A stretch of 64,000 bases of DNA from Cenococcum geophilum 1.58 (Eukaryota > Ascomycota > Dothideomycetes > Gloniales > Gloniaceae), in contig KV748191.1 in NCBI GenBank assembly GCA_001692895.1, forward strand, positions 1,240,001 to 1,304,000, in the 5' to 3' direction. Within the stretch, counting starts at the first letter, position 1. Each line of letters begins with the position of its first letter. Below the pieces are notes generated by a model that made no database searches, had not been told where the DNA came from, and saw nothing but the letters and a program-made list of their open reading frames with translations. The position numbers were made by a program, and so were the translations under genes. This document shows, in pieces, positions 32,520 through 44,644 of the stretch.

Positions 32520-34340
32520 ATCCTATAAAACCGAAAATCCTACCTACCTTCAACGTACGACACCCCGTCAATTCTATACCTACTATAGCGTTAACCTACC
32601 TAAAGAAGTATAAGGAAGATATTAACCTAAAGACATAAAATAAAGCTATAATTAACCTTGCAAACGCTAATAAATAAGACTTAAATGGATTTTTATTATA
32701 CCGTATAGTACATTACAAGGATAGTAAATATAACAATACCGCGCTATAGGAATGTATAAAGGAGGACTTTGTTAGATAGATAAAAGAAACATAGGCCCCT
32801 ATAAACAAGGATATCGTATAGGACTTCCGTAACTTCCTTTAGGAGAATAGAGTATTTGTCCCTAAGGACGGGGGTACTATTAAAGACAATATTTAGGAGC
32901 AGGTTATTAACGCAAAAAAAGAGCACAAATAGACTCTATAAGAGATTAAGCACCAACTATATACTATAAGGAAGCTTAACTTATAATAAAACCTAAGTAA
33001 TACACCTTTAGAGACAAACCTACCTCCGCCTTTAACTCCTCTGTATCTAATTTAACCCGTAACCTTAACGTCGGATACTATACCCTAATAAGAGCAGGTA
33101 TAGGATCCTATTGCTTCGCGATTTAACGACCTTTAGACTCTACTAACTAGACCTACGTCCCCACTATAGCCTATAATGTAACTCCTACCTCCTCTACCTT
33201 AATTTTAAATTGGAGGTAGTTTAAAATTGCTTATAGAGCTTACGAAGCTCTACTCGGATTAGGAGAAAAAGTTTAGCGGGGAATTATATAATATTCTTAA
33301 TTCAAAACTACGTATCTTCTATAACTATTACTAGAAGGTAGAAATAGAGTCTAATTAATACTATAACGCCTATTCCGTTATGCTTAAGGGCCGAGCTAGT
33401 ACCTTCTATTATAATTATTTAGTAGGAAAAAGATACAATTTTAACCGTATAATATATATATTAAAATGCCACTTTAAAATAGAAGAGAATAAGTAGCAGT
33501 ATATATTAAAATAGAGAGAGACTACCTTCCTAAGGATTATTGCTATAAACCCAAGTATCCCTTAGCTTAATTATCTTTAAAAGCTCTTTAATCAACTTTA
33601 GATAATTTAGCATAGTTTATCCGAATTATATTAAGAGGATTTTAGCCTATATAATTAAGTCATTAGCATATACTAAGGCGTTAAAGAATATAACCTTACT
33701 CTCTTTAATCCTATAAATACTTATAAAGGAGTATATGCTTAATTAAGATCTTCTATTAGCACTACTCTACGCTCTTAAGAAGTATAACAATTTAACGCCT
33801 AACTCTAACCTACTTTAATTAACCCGCCCAGCCAATATAATTATAATTAGACTAATTAAATATATAGTGGCCGTAGTGGGCAATATAGCAGAGGGTATAA
33901 TTAATAACTATAAGGTAAAGATAGAGGTCCTTATAGAGGTTTATTTTAAAGTAATCGCTAGAAGAAGTGCTATATTTATAAGAAACTAAATTGCTAATTA
34001 ACTAGGCATTCTCTTAATAAGTGAAAGGAGGTATATAATAAGTTTCGCTAGAGTATAAGAAATGTTAGAAATTATAAGGCTACTATAGCTTACTTTTAAA
34101 GCTTTCTAGTTTAATATAAAGGCGTAAAAGATCTTAAGGGTAAGGTTAATAAGGCCAAACAGCTCCTTATAGATATAGAAATTAAGGACTACTCTCCTAA
34201 CCAATACTTCACTAAGTATAGTAAGGTAAATGGCATATAAACCGTTACTATTCTTAATAACTAATCTACGCTCCATTCTATTACAAAGTTAGATATCTTT
34301 AATAAGCTAAGGGAGAGTTCCGCGTTCTCCTTTAATAACA
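32520..34340 (+). pseudogene. CoB gag
   Basis: A long decayed frame upstream of protease. A knuckle-like motif at 33968 reads C-Y-I-Y-K-K-L-N-C, where the second Tyr stands at an expected Cys, parallel to C-F-V-C-S-K-E-G-C in CoA-2. The knuckle shares its frame with the protease and RT further on, so gag and pol were one reading frame. No start codon could be fixed; the frame can be followed back to about 32520. Confidence 0.7.
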
Positions 34341-37300
34341 GATACTTAGCAAACGTCTTCTATAGTATTATACCAGATACTAAAGCCGTAGGAGTATCTA
34401 TAGTAGGAGAACCTTAAGTTCGAGCCCTTTAGTAGCTTAATAGCTCTATCTAGATTAACTATTTAACGGCAGGCCAACACACGATTCGTTTTAGTAAGGG
34501 TACTATAATCTCTCTTAGCATAATTAGGGTCCAAACCCCCCTAGGGTACATCACTTTCTATATTATCCCTATAAACACCCTATTTCTATTTTGCATTAAA
34601 GATATAAACAAATTAGGCGTTAAGCTTAATAACCTTAAGAATATACTTATTTAGGGAGATAATTAGGTACCTATTATGCGCAAGTAGGGTTACCCCTAGT
34701 TGCTTCTTTATTAACTAGAAAAGAGTATTACTTAAAGCTACCTAACTAAGTTAGAGTTACGTTAACTACACCGTCGTTTTGGTTACCTATCCGTTTATTA
34801 ATTACTTAGGGTTCTTTAGCAAGCAGGCTATAAAGTTAAGGTTAAGGCAATTAAGCACCTTATAAAGTACTACTATAACTACTAAATAAACCAGAAGTCC
34901 CCTAGCCAATTTAAGTTCACCCTTAAAGATAACTATAACTTTAACTTCTACATTATCGTCGACGTTATATATCTTAGCGGTAAGCTAGTACTCTAAGTTA
35001 TTAACTTCTTAACCTCCTTCTAAGCCACACGTTTCTTAAAGAATATATTAGCTAGGAATATATAGGATACCCTTTAATTATGCTAGATTAATATCTACCT
35101 AGGACCCCCTAATTAAATTGTCTATAATATAGGAAAGAACTTCTTATCTATGGAATTTTAACAATAAATAAAGGCAATAGTAATTAAGGTTAAGGAAGTC
35201 CCTATTAAGGCACACAATAGTATTAAAAAAGTAGAATAATATCACACGCCATTACGCCGCGTATATAAGATTATCTCTTTAGAACTAGAGAACGCTAGCA
35301 AAAAACTTACCTTATAAATAGCTATTAAAGCCATTAATAATTCCGCTGGCCCAGATAGACTTATACCTACATTGCTAGTCTTTAGCGCCTACCCTTAAAT
35401 AACTAATAATTCTCTACTATTTTCCTCCGTTATATAATAAGCTAAGGCTATTTATAAGGCAATAAAGGAGGTATAACGTCTCTACGCTATATACTAGGTT
35501 AATAACGTACTAGGAATAAGAAATAGCCTAAATACCTTAACTACGCTTAACCTGCCACTCTAGTCTAAGGTACGCGTATAATATAAAAAGGGAGGATAGT
35601 TAGGCCTATATTAACTTATTATAATTAATAGTTAGACTTATACTATTTAAATGCCTTACAGACCTACTTAATTCTATTTAACCGTTATTAAGCCTTACTA
35701 TAAAGATAACAGTTCTAAGCCTTTATAGGATGCCATAGAAAATGCCCTAGAGAAGAGCTATAATCAACGTGCTCTAGAAGGCGACAACAATTCTAATATA
35801 ATTATAGTAGATACACCGCAACTATAACGCGGTAGAGGTTGCCTAAAGGGATTATAAAACCACTAACATCTTATTAATTTTAAAGAGTAATTTGTTGCCG
35901 CTATTAAGAACAAAATTAAGCTATTAATGGCCTTTATAACAACTAAGGAGAAGGCTAACTTTAAGCTTATAAAACAGCTCTAAAAGGAAGGTCGTATTAT
36001 AACTCTAGGAGCTTTTTTCTAAGCATCTAATAAGCAGGAGATTAATAGTCTTATTATAAAAGGAGTCTTTAAATTTAAGAAGTATAACCATACTAAGTTT
36101 AATAGAGTTCGTATCTTTAAGTTAAGAATAGTTAATAAGATTAAGAGTAAAGCTACTAACGCCCTATTTAAAAAATTAAGGCTTATTATCTAAGGCTATA
36201 ACGACAATAGTAAGGAGGTAATTCTTACGCAATCTCCTATAATTTAACGAGCTAGTTAGTAAGTTATTATTGCGCTAGCTCCCTCCTTAATAAAGAATAG
36301 AATGGCGGTTTATTTATAAGATATTACTTAAGCCTATACCCAATTAGAGACGCACCTTTAGTGCTTAATATTAGCATACCTTCTAGAGCAAATTCGCCAC
36401 CAATATCCTAAGGATATAATTATAGTTGTGCTTAAGCCATTATATAGAATCATAGAGGCAGAAACCTATTAGTGGGCTACCTATAGCAAGCACTATAAAG
36501 AGAAACTTTTAATAACTACTTCTATATTTAATCTATGCTTCCTTATCACAACTACGGGAACCCTATTTAGAATTGTTAGCATATAAACTAATAATACAAT
36601 TATCTTAGGAGACGACTGATTTTTAGCCCTTAAAGAAGATAAGCTAGTAAGGGTAAATCTTATAGCAAAGCTAAAGGAAAAGCTTAATTTAATAATACTA
36701 TTACTTTTTAATGGATATATCCTCTCCCTAAATGAGGATGTTATTACTTTACACCAGAAGGGTTAAGGTAAGAAGATTAACGTTATTAATATTAATTCCC
36801 TAAAGTAAGGATATGTAGAGTAACGCGCTTATAGAGCTTATATTACTTCTATCTATTAACCTAAGGCTTTATTTAATCTCTCTATTGCCGCCTAATACTA
36901 AGAACTAATTAAGGATAACGTTCTTGCCCTAAATAAACGTCTTTCCTAGTAAATAAACCATCTTAATTGGGGACTACTTTATATACCTATTAGTCTTCCT
37001 ACCGCTAAGCTCTTTATATTTATTAATAGATTATTTATAAATAATAAAGATTTTAGCTCCTAGTTAGGATATAAAATTATTATTACAAACAAATCTACTA
37101 AAGAAAACGACTTTATAATTTACGGCAACCTTATCTATTAAAGCTTAACTAAGAGTAAGCGCGTTACTTAAAGCGTTCTAGTGTTAAAGATATATAAAAT
37201 GGTTAGCGGAGTTAATATAGCAATTATAATTAGAACTACCCTAAAGATAATTATAGATTAACTCAAACTTCCTATTATCCCTATAATTATATATACCAAC

Positions 37301-37558
37301 TTATACTCCCTTTATAAGTGTTTAGTTAAGCTTAGTACTATAAAGAAGAAGCGCCTTATAATTAATATTATGGCACTTTATTAATCCTACAAACATTAAG
37401 AACTCTTTAAGATTTAATAGATTAATAGCTAAGATAACCTAGCAGATATAATAATAAAGGCGAACCTAAATAAGGCACTAGAGACGTTTATTAATACAAA
37501 TACTCTATATATATAAGTTAAAGGTTAGGTAAAAAGGGAGTCCCTAGAAATATCTTAG
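34341..37558 (+). pseudogene. CoB pol: protease, integrase, RT, RNase H
   Basis: The protease site reads D-T-K-A-V-G-V-S at 34376 (D-T-G family). A pre-integrase region (H-R-R-F-G-Y near 34770) and integrase core (V-D-V-I-Y near 34960, with Asp) follow. RT of the copia type shows L-Q-D-I near 36320 and L-G-D-D at 36605-36616, which may be the catalytic pair; the next codon is TGA where Trp fits. RNase H follows, ending in D-N-L-A-D near 37433-37450. Motifs at 33968, 34376 and 36611 are in the same frame. The end near 37558 is uncertain because the terminal codons are ambiguous. Confidence 0.8.
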
Positions 37559-37640
37559 TCACGTAAGGCCTTAAAATGTCTAGGAACTTTAACCGGCGGT
37601 TAAAGTTGTCTAATTAGTTAGATTCTGCAAACCCTAACTT

Positions 37641-37720
37641 AAACTAGCCAATTAGGATTTTCCATCCCTAGGATAGAAAATCGCTATTAGCTCGCTTATA
37701 GCTAGCGCCTTGGCGGCCCT
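37641..37720 (+). repeat. Hairpin block shared by CoB and CoA-2 (CoB copy)
   Basis: About 80 bp in the CoB 3' untranslated region that match 57352-57432 in CoA-2. It starts with an AACTAGCCAATTA-like segment, has a stem formed by GATTTTC and GAAAATC, and ends with TAGCGCCTTGGCGGCCCT. The LTRs and proteins of these elements are otherwise not alike at this level. Confidence 0.75.
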
Positions 37721-37904
37721 AACGGCCCTAACACAATATCTACCTATAACTCCTTAGCAAGAAAGCACCGCGTGCTAAGAGGCAAATTTTAGGACAGCAA
37801 GACTTATACTATAATGGCAATAGTAAGCAAGGAGGGTTTATATTTGTTATAATAGTTAAGCAGTATTTATATATAGATAGCAACTATAAAAAAAGAGTTA
37901 CTAG

Positions 37905-38113
37905 TATCGGGAATAAGGCAAGTTGCCGCCATATACGGTAAACTGCCGTCACGTAATGGCAAGTTGCCATCACGTGTTGCCGCGGTACTAGCGTGGCGAG
38001 GAGCCTTAAGTTCCTCGCCCTCCCTCATTCCAATAAATAAGCTTTTATTAACTAACATCACTGTAACCCTACTCAAGTAGTCGTTATTGGTGAGTCACCC
38101 TATGTAACCAACA
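37905..38113 (+). repeat. CoB 3' LTR (209 bp)
   Basis: Starts TATCGGGAATAAGGC and ends GTAACCAACA, followed by the target copy ATAAG. It keeps several C and G lost in the 5' LTR. Confidence 0.92.
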
Positions 38114-38757
38114 ATAAGTAAAGAAAATAAGTAGTATAGCTAAAGAAAGAATAAAGATATTAATAAATCTTTATATAGACCTTATAGAATTAATAAAGAA
38201 AGTACTATAAGAAAGAATAAAAAAGTACTATAATGCTAAGAGATCTAAGGGACTAGATCTTAAGGAGGGAGATAAAATATAGCTACTATATAGAAATTTT
38301 AAGAGTTAACGACTAAGTAAAAGGTTAAACTATGTTAAACTAGGACCTTTTAAAATTATATAGAGGATTTTACTAGTTACGTTTAAGTTAAACCTACTAG
38401 CTAAGATAAAGATCTACCCTATATAGTATATTATAATACTAGAGCCAGTATATAGGAATATTAAGCTACTAATCTACAAATTAGACACGTATAGAGAATA
38501 AAAGGAAGATAAATAGTAAGTTTTAAAGATCGTTAGTTATAAGGACATTAACGATAAAATATAGTATAAAGTAAAGTAGATAGGCTATACTAAGACTACT
38601 TAGGAACTACTAGAGAATTTAAAAAATGCTATAGAAAAGGTATAGGAGTATTAAAAGAAATTAGGTTAAGTAGTATTAATAAAGAAGAATTACTAAAGAA
38701 TAAGTTACCTAAGGGGGACCTAAGAAGAGTAGTTGCTAAACTACTTAGATCTATTTC
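38114..38757 (+). pseudogene. GyA-1 segment 5: integrase C terminus and chromodomain
   Basis: Aligns with 58081-58715 of GyA-2. The integrase tail reads G-D-K-I-x-L-L near 38270-38290 and is followed by a chromodomain near 38520-38660 (V-L-K-I-V, then K-V-K-x-I-G-Y-T-K-T-T). Trp codons of the chromodomain cage are changed to TAG. The last five bases, ATTTC, are the GyC target; its partner at 44645-44649 reads GTTTC. Confidence 0.82.
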
Positions 38758-38982
38758 TATTACGGCACTAGCAGAACTTAGCAGAACTTAGTTAGCAGAA
38801 CTTGGCAGAACTTCGCGGTCACGTGACTAGAGGACCGTATAAAAGAACCCTACTTTAACTAGCGCTACTCTTCTTCTCCTTTCCTTTCTTTAGCTTTAGA
38901 TCCTCGTTTATAGACTACTAATTGTATAGGCTTACACGTCCCTCTTACCGTACTCGTGCCTTAATTAACTAAGTCGCTAACA
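38758..38982 (+). repeat. GyC 5' LTR (225 bp)
   Basis: Starts TATTACGGCACTAGCAG (TG changed to TA) and ends AAGTCGCTAACA. It carries four GCAGAACTT units at its start. About twenty transitions separate it from the 3' LTR, nearly all of them T or A here against C or G there. Confidence 0.92.
38820..38845 (+). promoter_or_regulatory. GyC LTR promoter: CACGTG and TATA box
   Basis: CACGTG at 38820-38825 is followed 12 bp later by TATAAAAG at 38838-38845. The 3' LTR has the same pair at 44481-44486 and 44499-44506. A CT-rich stretch and the internal region follow. This is a plausible RNA polymerase II core promoter for the element; the call rests on motifs and position. Confidence 0.65.
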
Positions 38983-39186
38983 TTATCTAAAGCTTAACTA
39001 TCCTTTCTTCCTAAGAAGGAACTTAAATATATTTACGGACTATAAACTAGAATAGAACACCGAATTAAACCTAAAGAATATTACCAGAACTAAAAGAATA
39101 GAAAAGAATAATAAGACCTACAGAATATATATAGACTAGAACCCCTACAAAATCCTACTAAAGGTTACCCTAATAACCGTACTATG

Positions 39187-42100
39187 ATGGTAAAAAATAT
39201 AGCAGCCGGCAAAGCTGCTATAGGACCCTTAAATACCTCCAATAGTAAAATAGCAACTAACTTAAACTTCTAGGTAGAGCTCACAGCAGCTAATACTAAA
39301 ATTAAACGACTTTAAGAGCTGCTTAAAGCCAGAGAACCCCCTACGCTTAGTAAGGAATTATCGGACACCTAAAGACTTGCTATAGTCCTTAAGGCTCTAG
39401 CCTAACGTATAGCATTAGCATTGTCGCGGTCCACAAAGGTCGCGGACCCCCTATTACTTATAGACGGAACCGACCCTATATTTAATAATTAGAAGCTTTA
39501 ATTATAGGATAAGCTTAAAGTTAATGCGGACCACTTCCCTACCACTTAGGCTAAAATGGCCTACGTCTTTGGCCGTACCGGCGGGGACGTATAGACGTAC
39601 CTACGTCCGTAGTACGCATAGGACTTAGTAAAGCCCTTCCTCTTTAAAGAAGAGATAATTGTCTACCTATCTTCTATTTATAAGGACCCCTTTAAAGTAT
39701 AAAACGCCTAACTTAATTATAAAAGCCTAAATATAAAAACGATAGAGACCTTCTTAGCCTTTTAGACCCGCTTTCTGCACCTAGCCAGCTAGGCTTAAAT
39801 TCCCTAAAAAGATCTAATGCCAGACCTATTTAACAAGCTTACCCTAGACCTGCAGCAAGCCGTACTACTAGTTTTTACTACTATATAGACGCTAAAGGAA
39901 CTTATAGACTAGTGCTTAGCTATTAACTAAGGCACGCGCTAAACGGTATAAAGCTAAAAACCCTTTAAATTAGACCACAAGTAATATAAAAACGGCCCGC
40001 AATACCCTAGCATAATCGGCAACCTCTGCAGCACTACCCGTATAGCCTACTACCAATTTAGTAGCTAGCTATACGGCTAGCCCTACTATAGGTCCGGCAA
40101 ATACTTGGCCTATATATAGTAACCCCTATATATAGGCCCTTAGTAATTAAGGAGCTTACTTCTCTTACGGATAGAAAGGTTACCGTATAAAGAATTACCT
40201 AATAAACGCGAAAGCGGACAAGGTTCTATTAATCTAAAAGGATAGCACGGAGTCGGAAAAAGAGGAACTTTAGAGGAAGACTCCTCTTTAGGGTTAAAAG
40301 GGATTAATATATTAGATATTAATCTAGGTCGGCTAGTTAGTAAAAGAAGCTGCACTATCCCTTATACTTTATTCCGCAATAAATACTAAGTTTTAACCTC
40401 TGCTTTAGCTAACTCTAAAGTAAATACCTTTGCCTTAATAGATACCTAGTATACCATAAAGCTAGCTAACTTTCTAAATACACCTATTGAAGAACTGCCT
40501 AAACCAATTCCTATCTATGGGTATAACGGGCGAATAGGATTACCCATTACGACTATCTTATGGATTTACCTCCGTGTTAACAAATAAAGGTAGTATAACG
40601 CCCCCTTCCTTATTACGGACCTAGGTAGCTATAATATAATCTTAGGGCGAAAATAGCTAGCCTATTTAGGCTTATAGCTTAACATATAGAGTAAACGGCT
40701 TATCTAGCCTAAAACCCTACCCCTAACCCCTTCCTTTATAAAAGAAATCAGTATTATAATGGAAAACCTTATACGGCCCTAGATTAATACTATTTACTAG
40801 GCTAATGCTATACATAGGGACTAGGCCTTTAAGAAAGATACATAGCTTAATTCGCAACGGATTTATATACTACGTCGCCCCTAGACTACCTATATTACGC
40901 CACCCGCATTAAAGACCTAGAAAGTTAGTAGTAACCCAAAAAAGCCCCCTATAGAGAGCTTAGGCCCTATATAGCCATAAAGAACAGTAAAGGACGTTAG
41001 ACGTTATACTAAACTAATAGATTAGAGGGATAACCTATAGAAGATAGAATAGAAGCTAAGAAAGATTATAAACCCTAAACCGCAAAATACGGTCTAGAAA
41101 ACGGCTATAAGGAAACTAGCGGACCTCCCACTAGTTAATGTCTGCTACATTAGTGCCATAGGATTCTACTAGAACTTGGTTCAGCTTAATACCGTTACCT
41201 TTTTAACAAGCTTATACGAAATTAATTAAATAATTAAGGAAAAGGGAAGTAAGCTTAGCGGATAAGAAAGCAAGCTTATAGATAAGGAACTAGTAGAATA
41301 AAAGCTGCCCTATTAACACCAGAAATTTAAGGACGTATTCTCTAAAGCAGCATCTAATATACTTCCACCTTACTAACTATATAACTATAAGATTAAGATT
41401 AAGCAGGGCAAAGAAAACACCCTTAGCTTTAGCCCCCTCTATAAGTAGTCTATTACCAAATTATAGGCTATAAAGCAGTATCTTATTAATAACCTAAATA
41501 AGGGCTTTATTAAGCCTAGCTAAGCCCTTTTTACCTCGCCTATTTTCTTTATTAAAAAGCTAAATAGAGAACTCCGCTTCTGTATTAACTACTATAAGCT
41601 AAATAATATAACCCGCAAGAACCGCTATCCGCTACCCCTACTTAATAAGACTCTAGCCCAAATAAGTAGAGCTAAGGTCTTTATAAAGCTTAATATCCAC
41701 TAGGCCTTTTACTAAATTAGAATAAACCCTAGGTTTAAAGATCTTACTATATTTTGGACCTATTACGGAATATATAAATATAAAGTACTCCCTTTTAGAC
41801 TAACTAACGGACTAGCTACGTACTAGCGGTATATAAATAATATACTCTTTAACTACCTTAACAATTTCTATACGGCCTATTTAGATAATATTATAATCTA
41901 CTCTAAGAATAAGCTAGAATATAAGGAGCATATCTATAAAGTCCTACAATAGCTCCGCAAGACTGGCCTCTAGGTCAATATTAAGAAGTTAAAGTTTAGT
42001 ATTAAGCGTATAAAGTACCTAGGTTTTATTATTAGTACAAACAGAATTAAAACCGACCCAAAAAAAACGGCCGCAATTAACTAGTAGGCACCCCTACGGA

Positions 42101-44418
42101 CCATAAAGGGGGTATAATCATTTTTAGGGGTTTATAACTTCTACCAACGCTTTATTAAGAACTACAGCAGAATTACCCGGCCTCTTAACCGTCTTACTAG
42201 AAAAGACCAGCCCTTCTACTTTAACGCCATATATAGGCAGGCCTTTAATAAGCTTAAGAAATGGCTAGTATCGGCTCCCCTACTTGCCTATTTTAACCTA
42301 AAACAGCCCTTAATGCTAAAAACTAATACCTTAGACGGCGTAATAGCTAGTATTTTTTCCCAGAAGCAACCGGACGAAGAATAGCACCCTATTATATACT
42401 ATTTAAAGACTATAATAGATGCCGAGCTAAATTACCACATCCATAATAAAGAAATGCTGGCTATTATCTCTAGCTTTTAGCACTAGCGTATACAGCTAGA
42501 GGAGACCCCTAAGCCAATTAAGGTAATTTTAGATTATAAGGCCCTAGAATACTTTATAACAACTAAGGCCCTTATAGCCTAGCAGGCACACTAGGCAGAT
42601 ACCCTATCTTAGTTTAACTTCTTAATTATATATAGACCAGGCGCTACAAACCGTGCGGACGCTCTTATAAGGCGTAAGCAAAACCTAAATAACTAGACGG
42701 CTATAAAGATCTTATTACAGACCTAGACGCTACTATAACTAAAATACCTTAACCCCTAGATATAGGCAGAACTAAGCACGGACTCCTTAGGCGCCAAGAT
42801 ATATCCTATTAACTCCTCTAAACTTAACCTTATTAATAAACTACTATAGGCTAACCGAACAACCCCCTCTCTATAGAAATACCATAAAAAGGTAAAGAAC
42901 GTTGCTAGCCTATAGTCCCTTAAAAACGGACTACTTAAGCACTAGGAACGGTTAGTAGTAGCCAAAAAACAGAACTTATGGACCCGGCTTATTGCCAAAG
43001 CTTATGCCCAGGTCTTTACGGCCTACCCTAGAAAAAATAAAACCTATAAGATTATTAATAACCGCTATTACTGGCCCGGAATAGTTATAGATATTAACCA
43101 TTATATACGGAACTGCGACAGCTACCATAGATCTATAATCCCACGAGATAAGACCCTAGGACTATTAAAACCACTCCTAATACTAAAACGCCCCTAGCAG
43201 TATATCTTAATAGACTTTTATAAGCTACCTCTAGACCGTAATAGATATGATATAGTTATAATTCTAGTTAACTACTTTAGCAAGCGCCCGTTTTTAATTC
43301 CCTATTATAAGAATATTAATGCTAAAGAGGCAGCCCAACTATATATCTACTACGTCTACCAAATTTATAGACTACTAGACACTATCGTATCTAATTAAGG
43401 GCCGTAGTTTATATCAGCCTTCTAGAACGAGTTTACCCGGATCTTAGGTATTAGATTAAAGCTTTCTATAGTATACTACCCCCAAACAGACAGTTAGACG
43501 GAGATTATAAATTAATACTTAGACTAGAGACTTCAGCCCTTTATTAACTACTTCTAGAACAACTAGGGCGAACTACTACCCCTAATAAACTACGCCCAGG
43601 CAACCCTACCCTATAACTCTACGGGATTTATACCTATCCAACTAAAAATAGGGTATTTACCCTAAATAAGCTTTAATTAGGATAGGCCAGAAGGACCACA
43701 GACCGTACGCGAGAAACTATCTTATAAGGAAGCCCAGCAGTACGCCAAGCGCTTAGAGGAAGCTTGGACGGTAGCCTATATAAATTTAGAAAAGGCCTAG
43801 AAATTAATAAAACAGCAGGCAAATAAGTATAGGCGCGAGCCCGACTTTACTATAGGTGATATAGTTTAGGTTACGATAAAGAACTAGAAGACGGAACGGC
43901 CTAGCCGTAAGCTAGACTATTAGATAGCGGGACTATACGAGGTCCTTAAGAAGATAGGTAACTTATACAAAGTAAAGCTCCCGGATTTAATTAAGGTTTA
44001 CCCCGTTTTCTCGCCGGATAAGCTACGGAAAACTGTAAACGACCTATTACCTAGACAAAAGAACGAACCTCCCCTGCCGATTTAAGTCAATGGCGACGAC
44101 AAATAGGAAATTAAAGAAGTACTAGCCTATAAACTAGTAAGGAAAACGCTAAAGTACCGCGTTAGTTAGAAAGGCTATGACCTAGACCCTACCTAGTACC
44201 CTATATAGAACTTTATTAGTAGTCCCTATAAGCTTTAAGAATTTTATAGCCGTTACCCTAATAAACTAGGACCCCTAAAGTACCTAGATAAGTAGATAGA
44301 GTGCTAGTATAGCAAAGATAATAAGCTACCGGAAGAACATAAAGATAAGAACGCCCTATAGGCATAATACGGACATACAAAGCCTGAGGGCAGGCTTTTG
44401 CGGAGGGGGGGGGGGTAA
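39187..44418 (+). pseudogene. GyC gag-pol polyprotein with chromodomain
   Basis: From ATG at 39187 (M-V-K-N-I-A-A-G-K-A) to TAA at 44416-44418, 1744 codons with landmarks all in one frame: protease Asp at 40441 (D-T), RT box Y-L-D-N at 41878-41889 (expected Y-L-D-D), integrase I-D-F-Y-K-L at 43210, integrase second site S-N-x-G-P near 43391, and a chromodomain from about 44107 (E-I-K-E-V-L-A, then R-V-S-x-K-G-Y-D). There is no gag/pol frameshift. The last codons, R-R-G-G-G, are encoded by the polypurine tract, and the stop abuts the LTR. In-frame TAA/TAG occur throughout, so it is not functional. The second ATG of the start pair (39184) is in another frame. Confidence 0.88.
44405..44415 (+). 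other. GyC polypurine tract, run of eleven G
   Basis: CGGA followed by eleven G lies three bases upstream of the 3' LTR. It acts as the plus-strand primer region in this class and here also encodes the end of the polyprotein. A run of eleven G is prone to sequencing and replication slippage. Confidence 0.75.
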
Positions 44419-44644
44419 TGTTACGGCACTGGTAGAACTTGGTAGAACTTGGTTGGCAGAACTTGGCAGAACTTCGCGGTCACGTGACTAGAAGACCGTA
44501 TAAAAAGAACCCTACTTCGACCAGCGCTGCTCTTCTTCTCCTTTCCTTTCTCTAGCTTTAGATCCTCGTTTATAGACTACCAATCGTACAGGCTTGCGCG
44601 TCCCTCTTGCCGTGCTCGTGCCTCGATTGACTAAGTCGCTAACA
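44419..44644 (+). repeat. GyC 3' LTR (226 bp)
   Basis: Starts TGTTACGGCACTGGTAG and ends AAGTCGCTAACA. It is close to the ancestral state, keeping CpG and TpG sites that are lost in the 5' copy. Confidence 0.93.

Larger units (their letters stand above)
31960..38113 (+). mobile_element. CoB: full-length Ty1/copia element
   Basis: 6154 bp with 209-bp LTRs at 31960-32168 and 37905-38113 and the duplication ATAAG at 31955-31959 and 38114-38118. The GyA-2 sequence at 58065-58090 shows the empty site. The coding order is gag, protease, integrase, RT, RNase H. It is a different family from CoA: the LTRs share nothing, although a hairpin block before the 3' LTR is common to CoB and CoA-2. Confidence 0.92.
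38758..44644 (+). mobile_element. GyC: full-length Ty3/gypsy chromovirus with a single gag-pol frame
   Basis: 5887 bp with LTRs at 38758-38982 and 44419-44644. The flanking duplication is ATTTC (38753-38757) and GTTTC (44645-44649), differing by one RIP-type transition; the empty site is near 58710 in GyA-2. One frame runs from the gag ATG to a stop that touches the 3' LTR. The 5' LTR is far more mutated than the 3' LTR. Confidence 0.93.
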
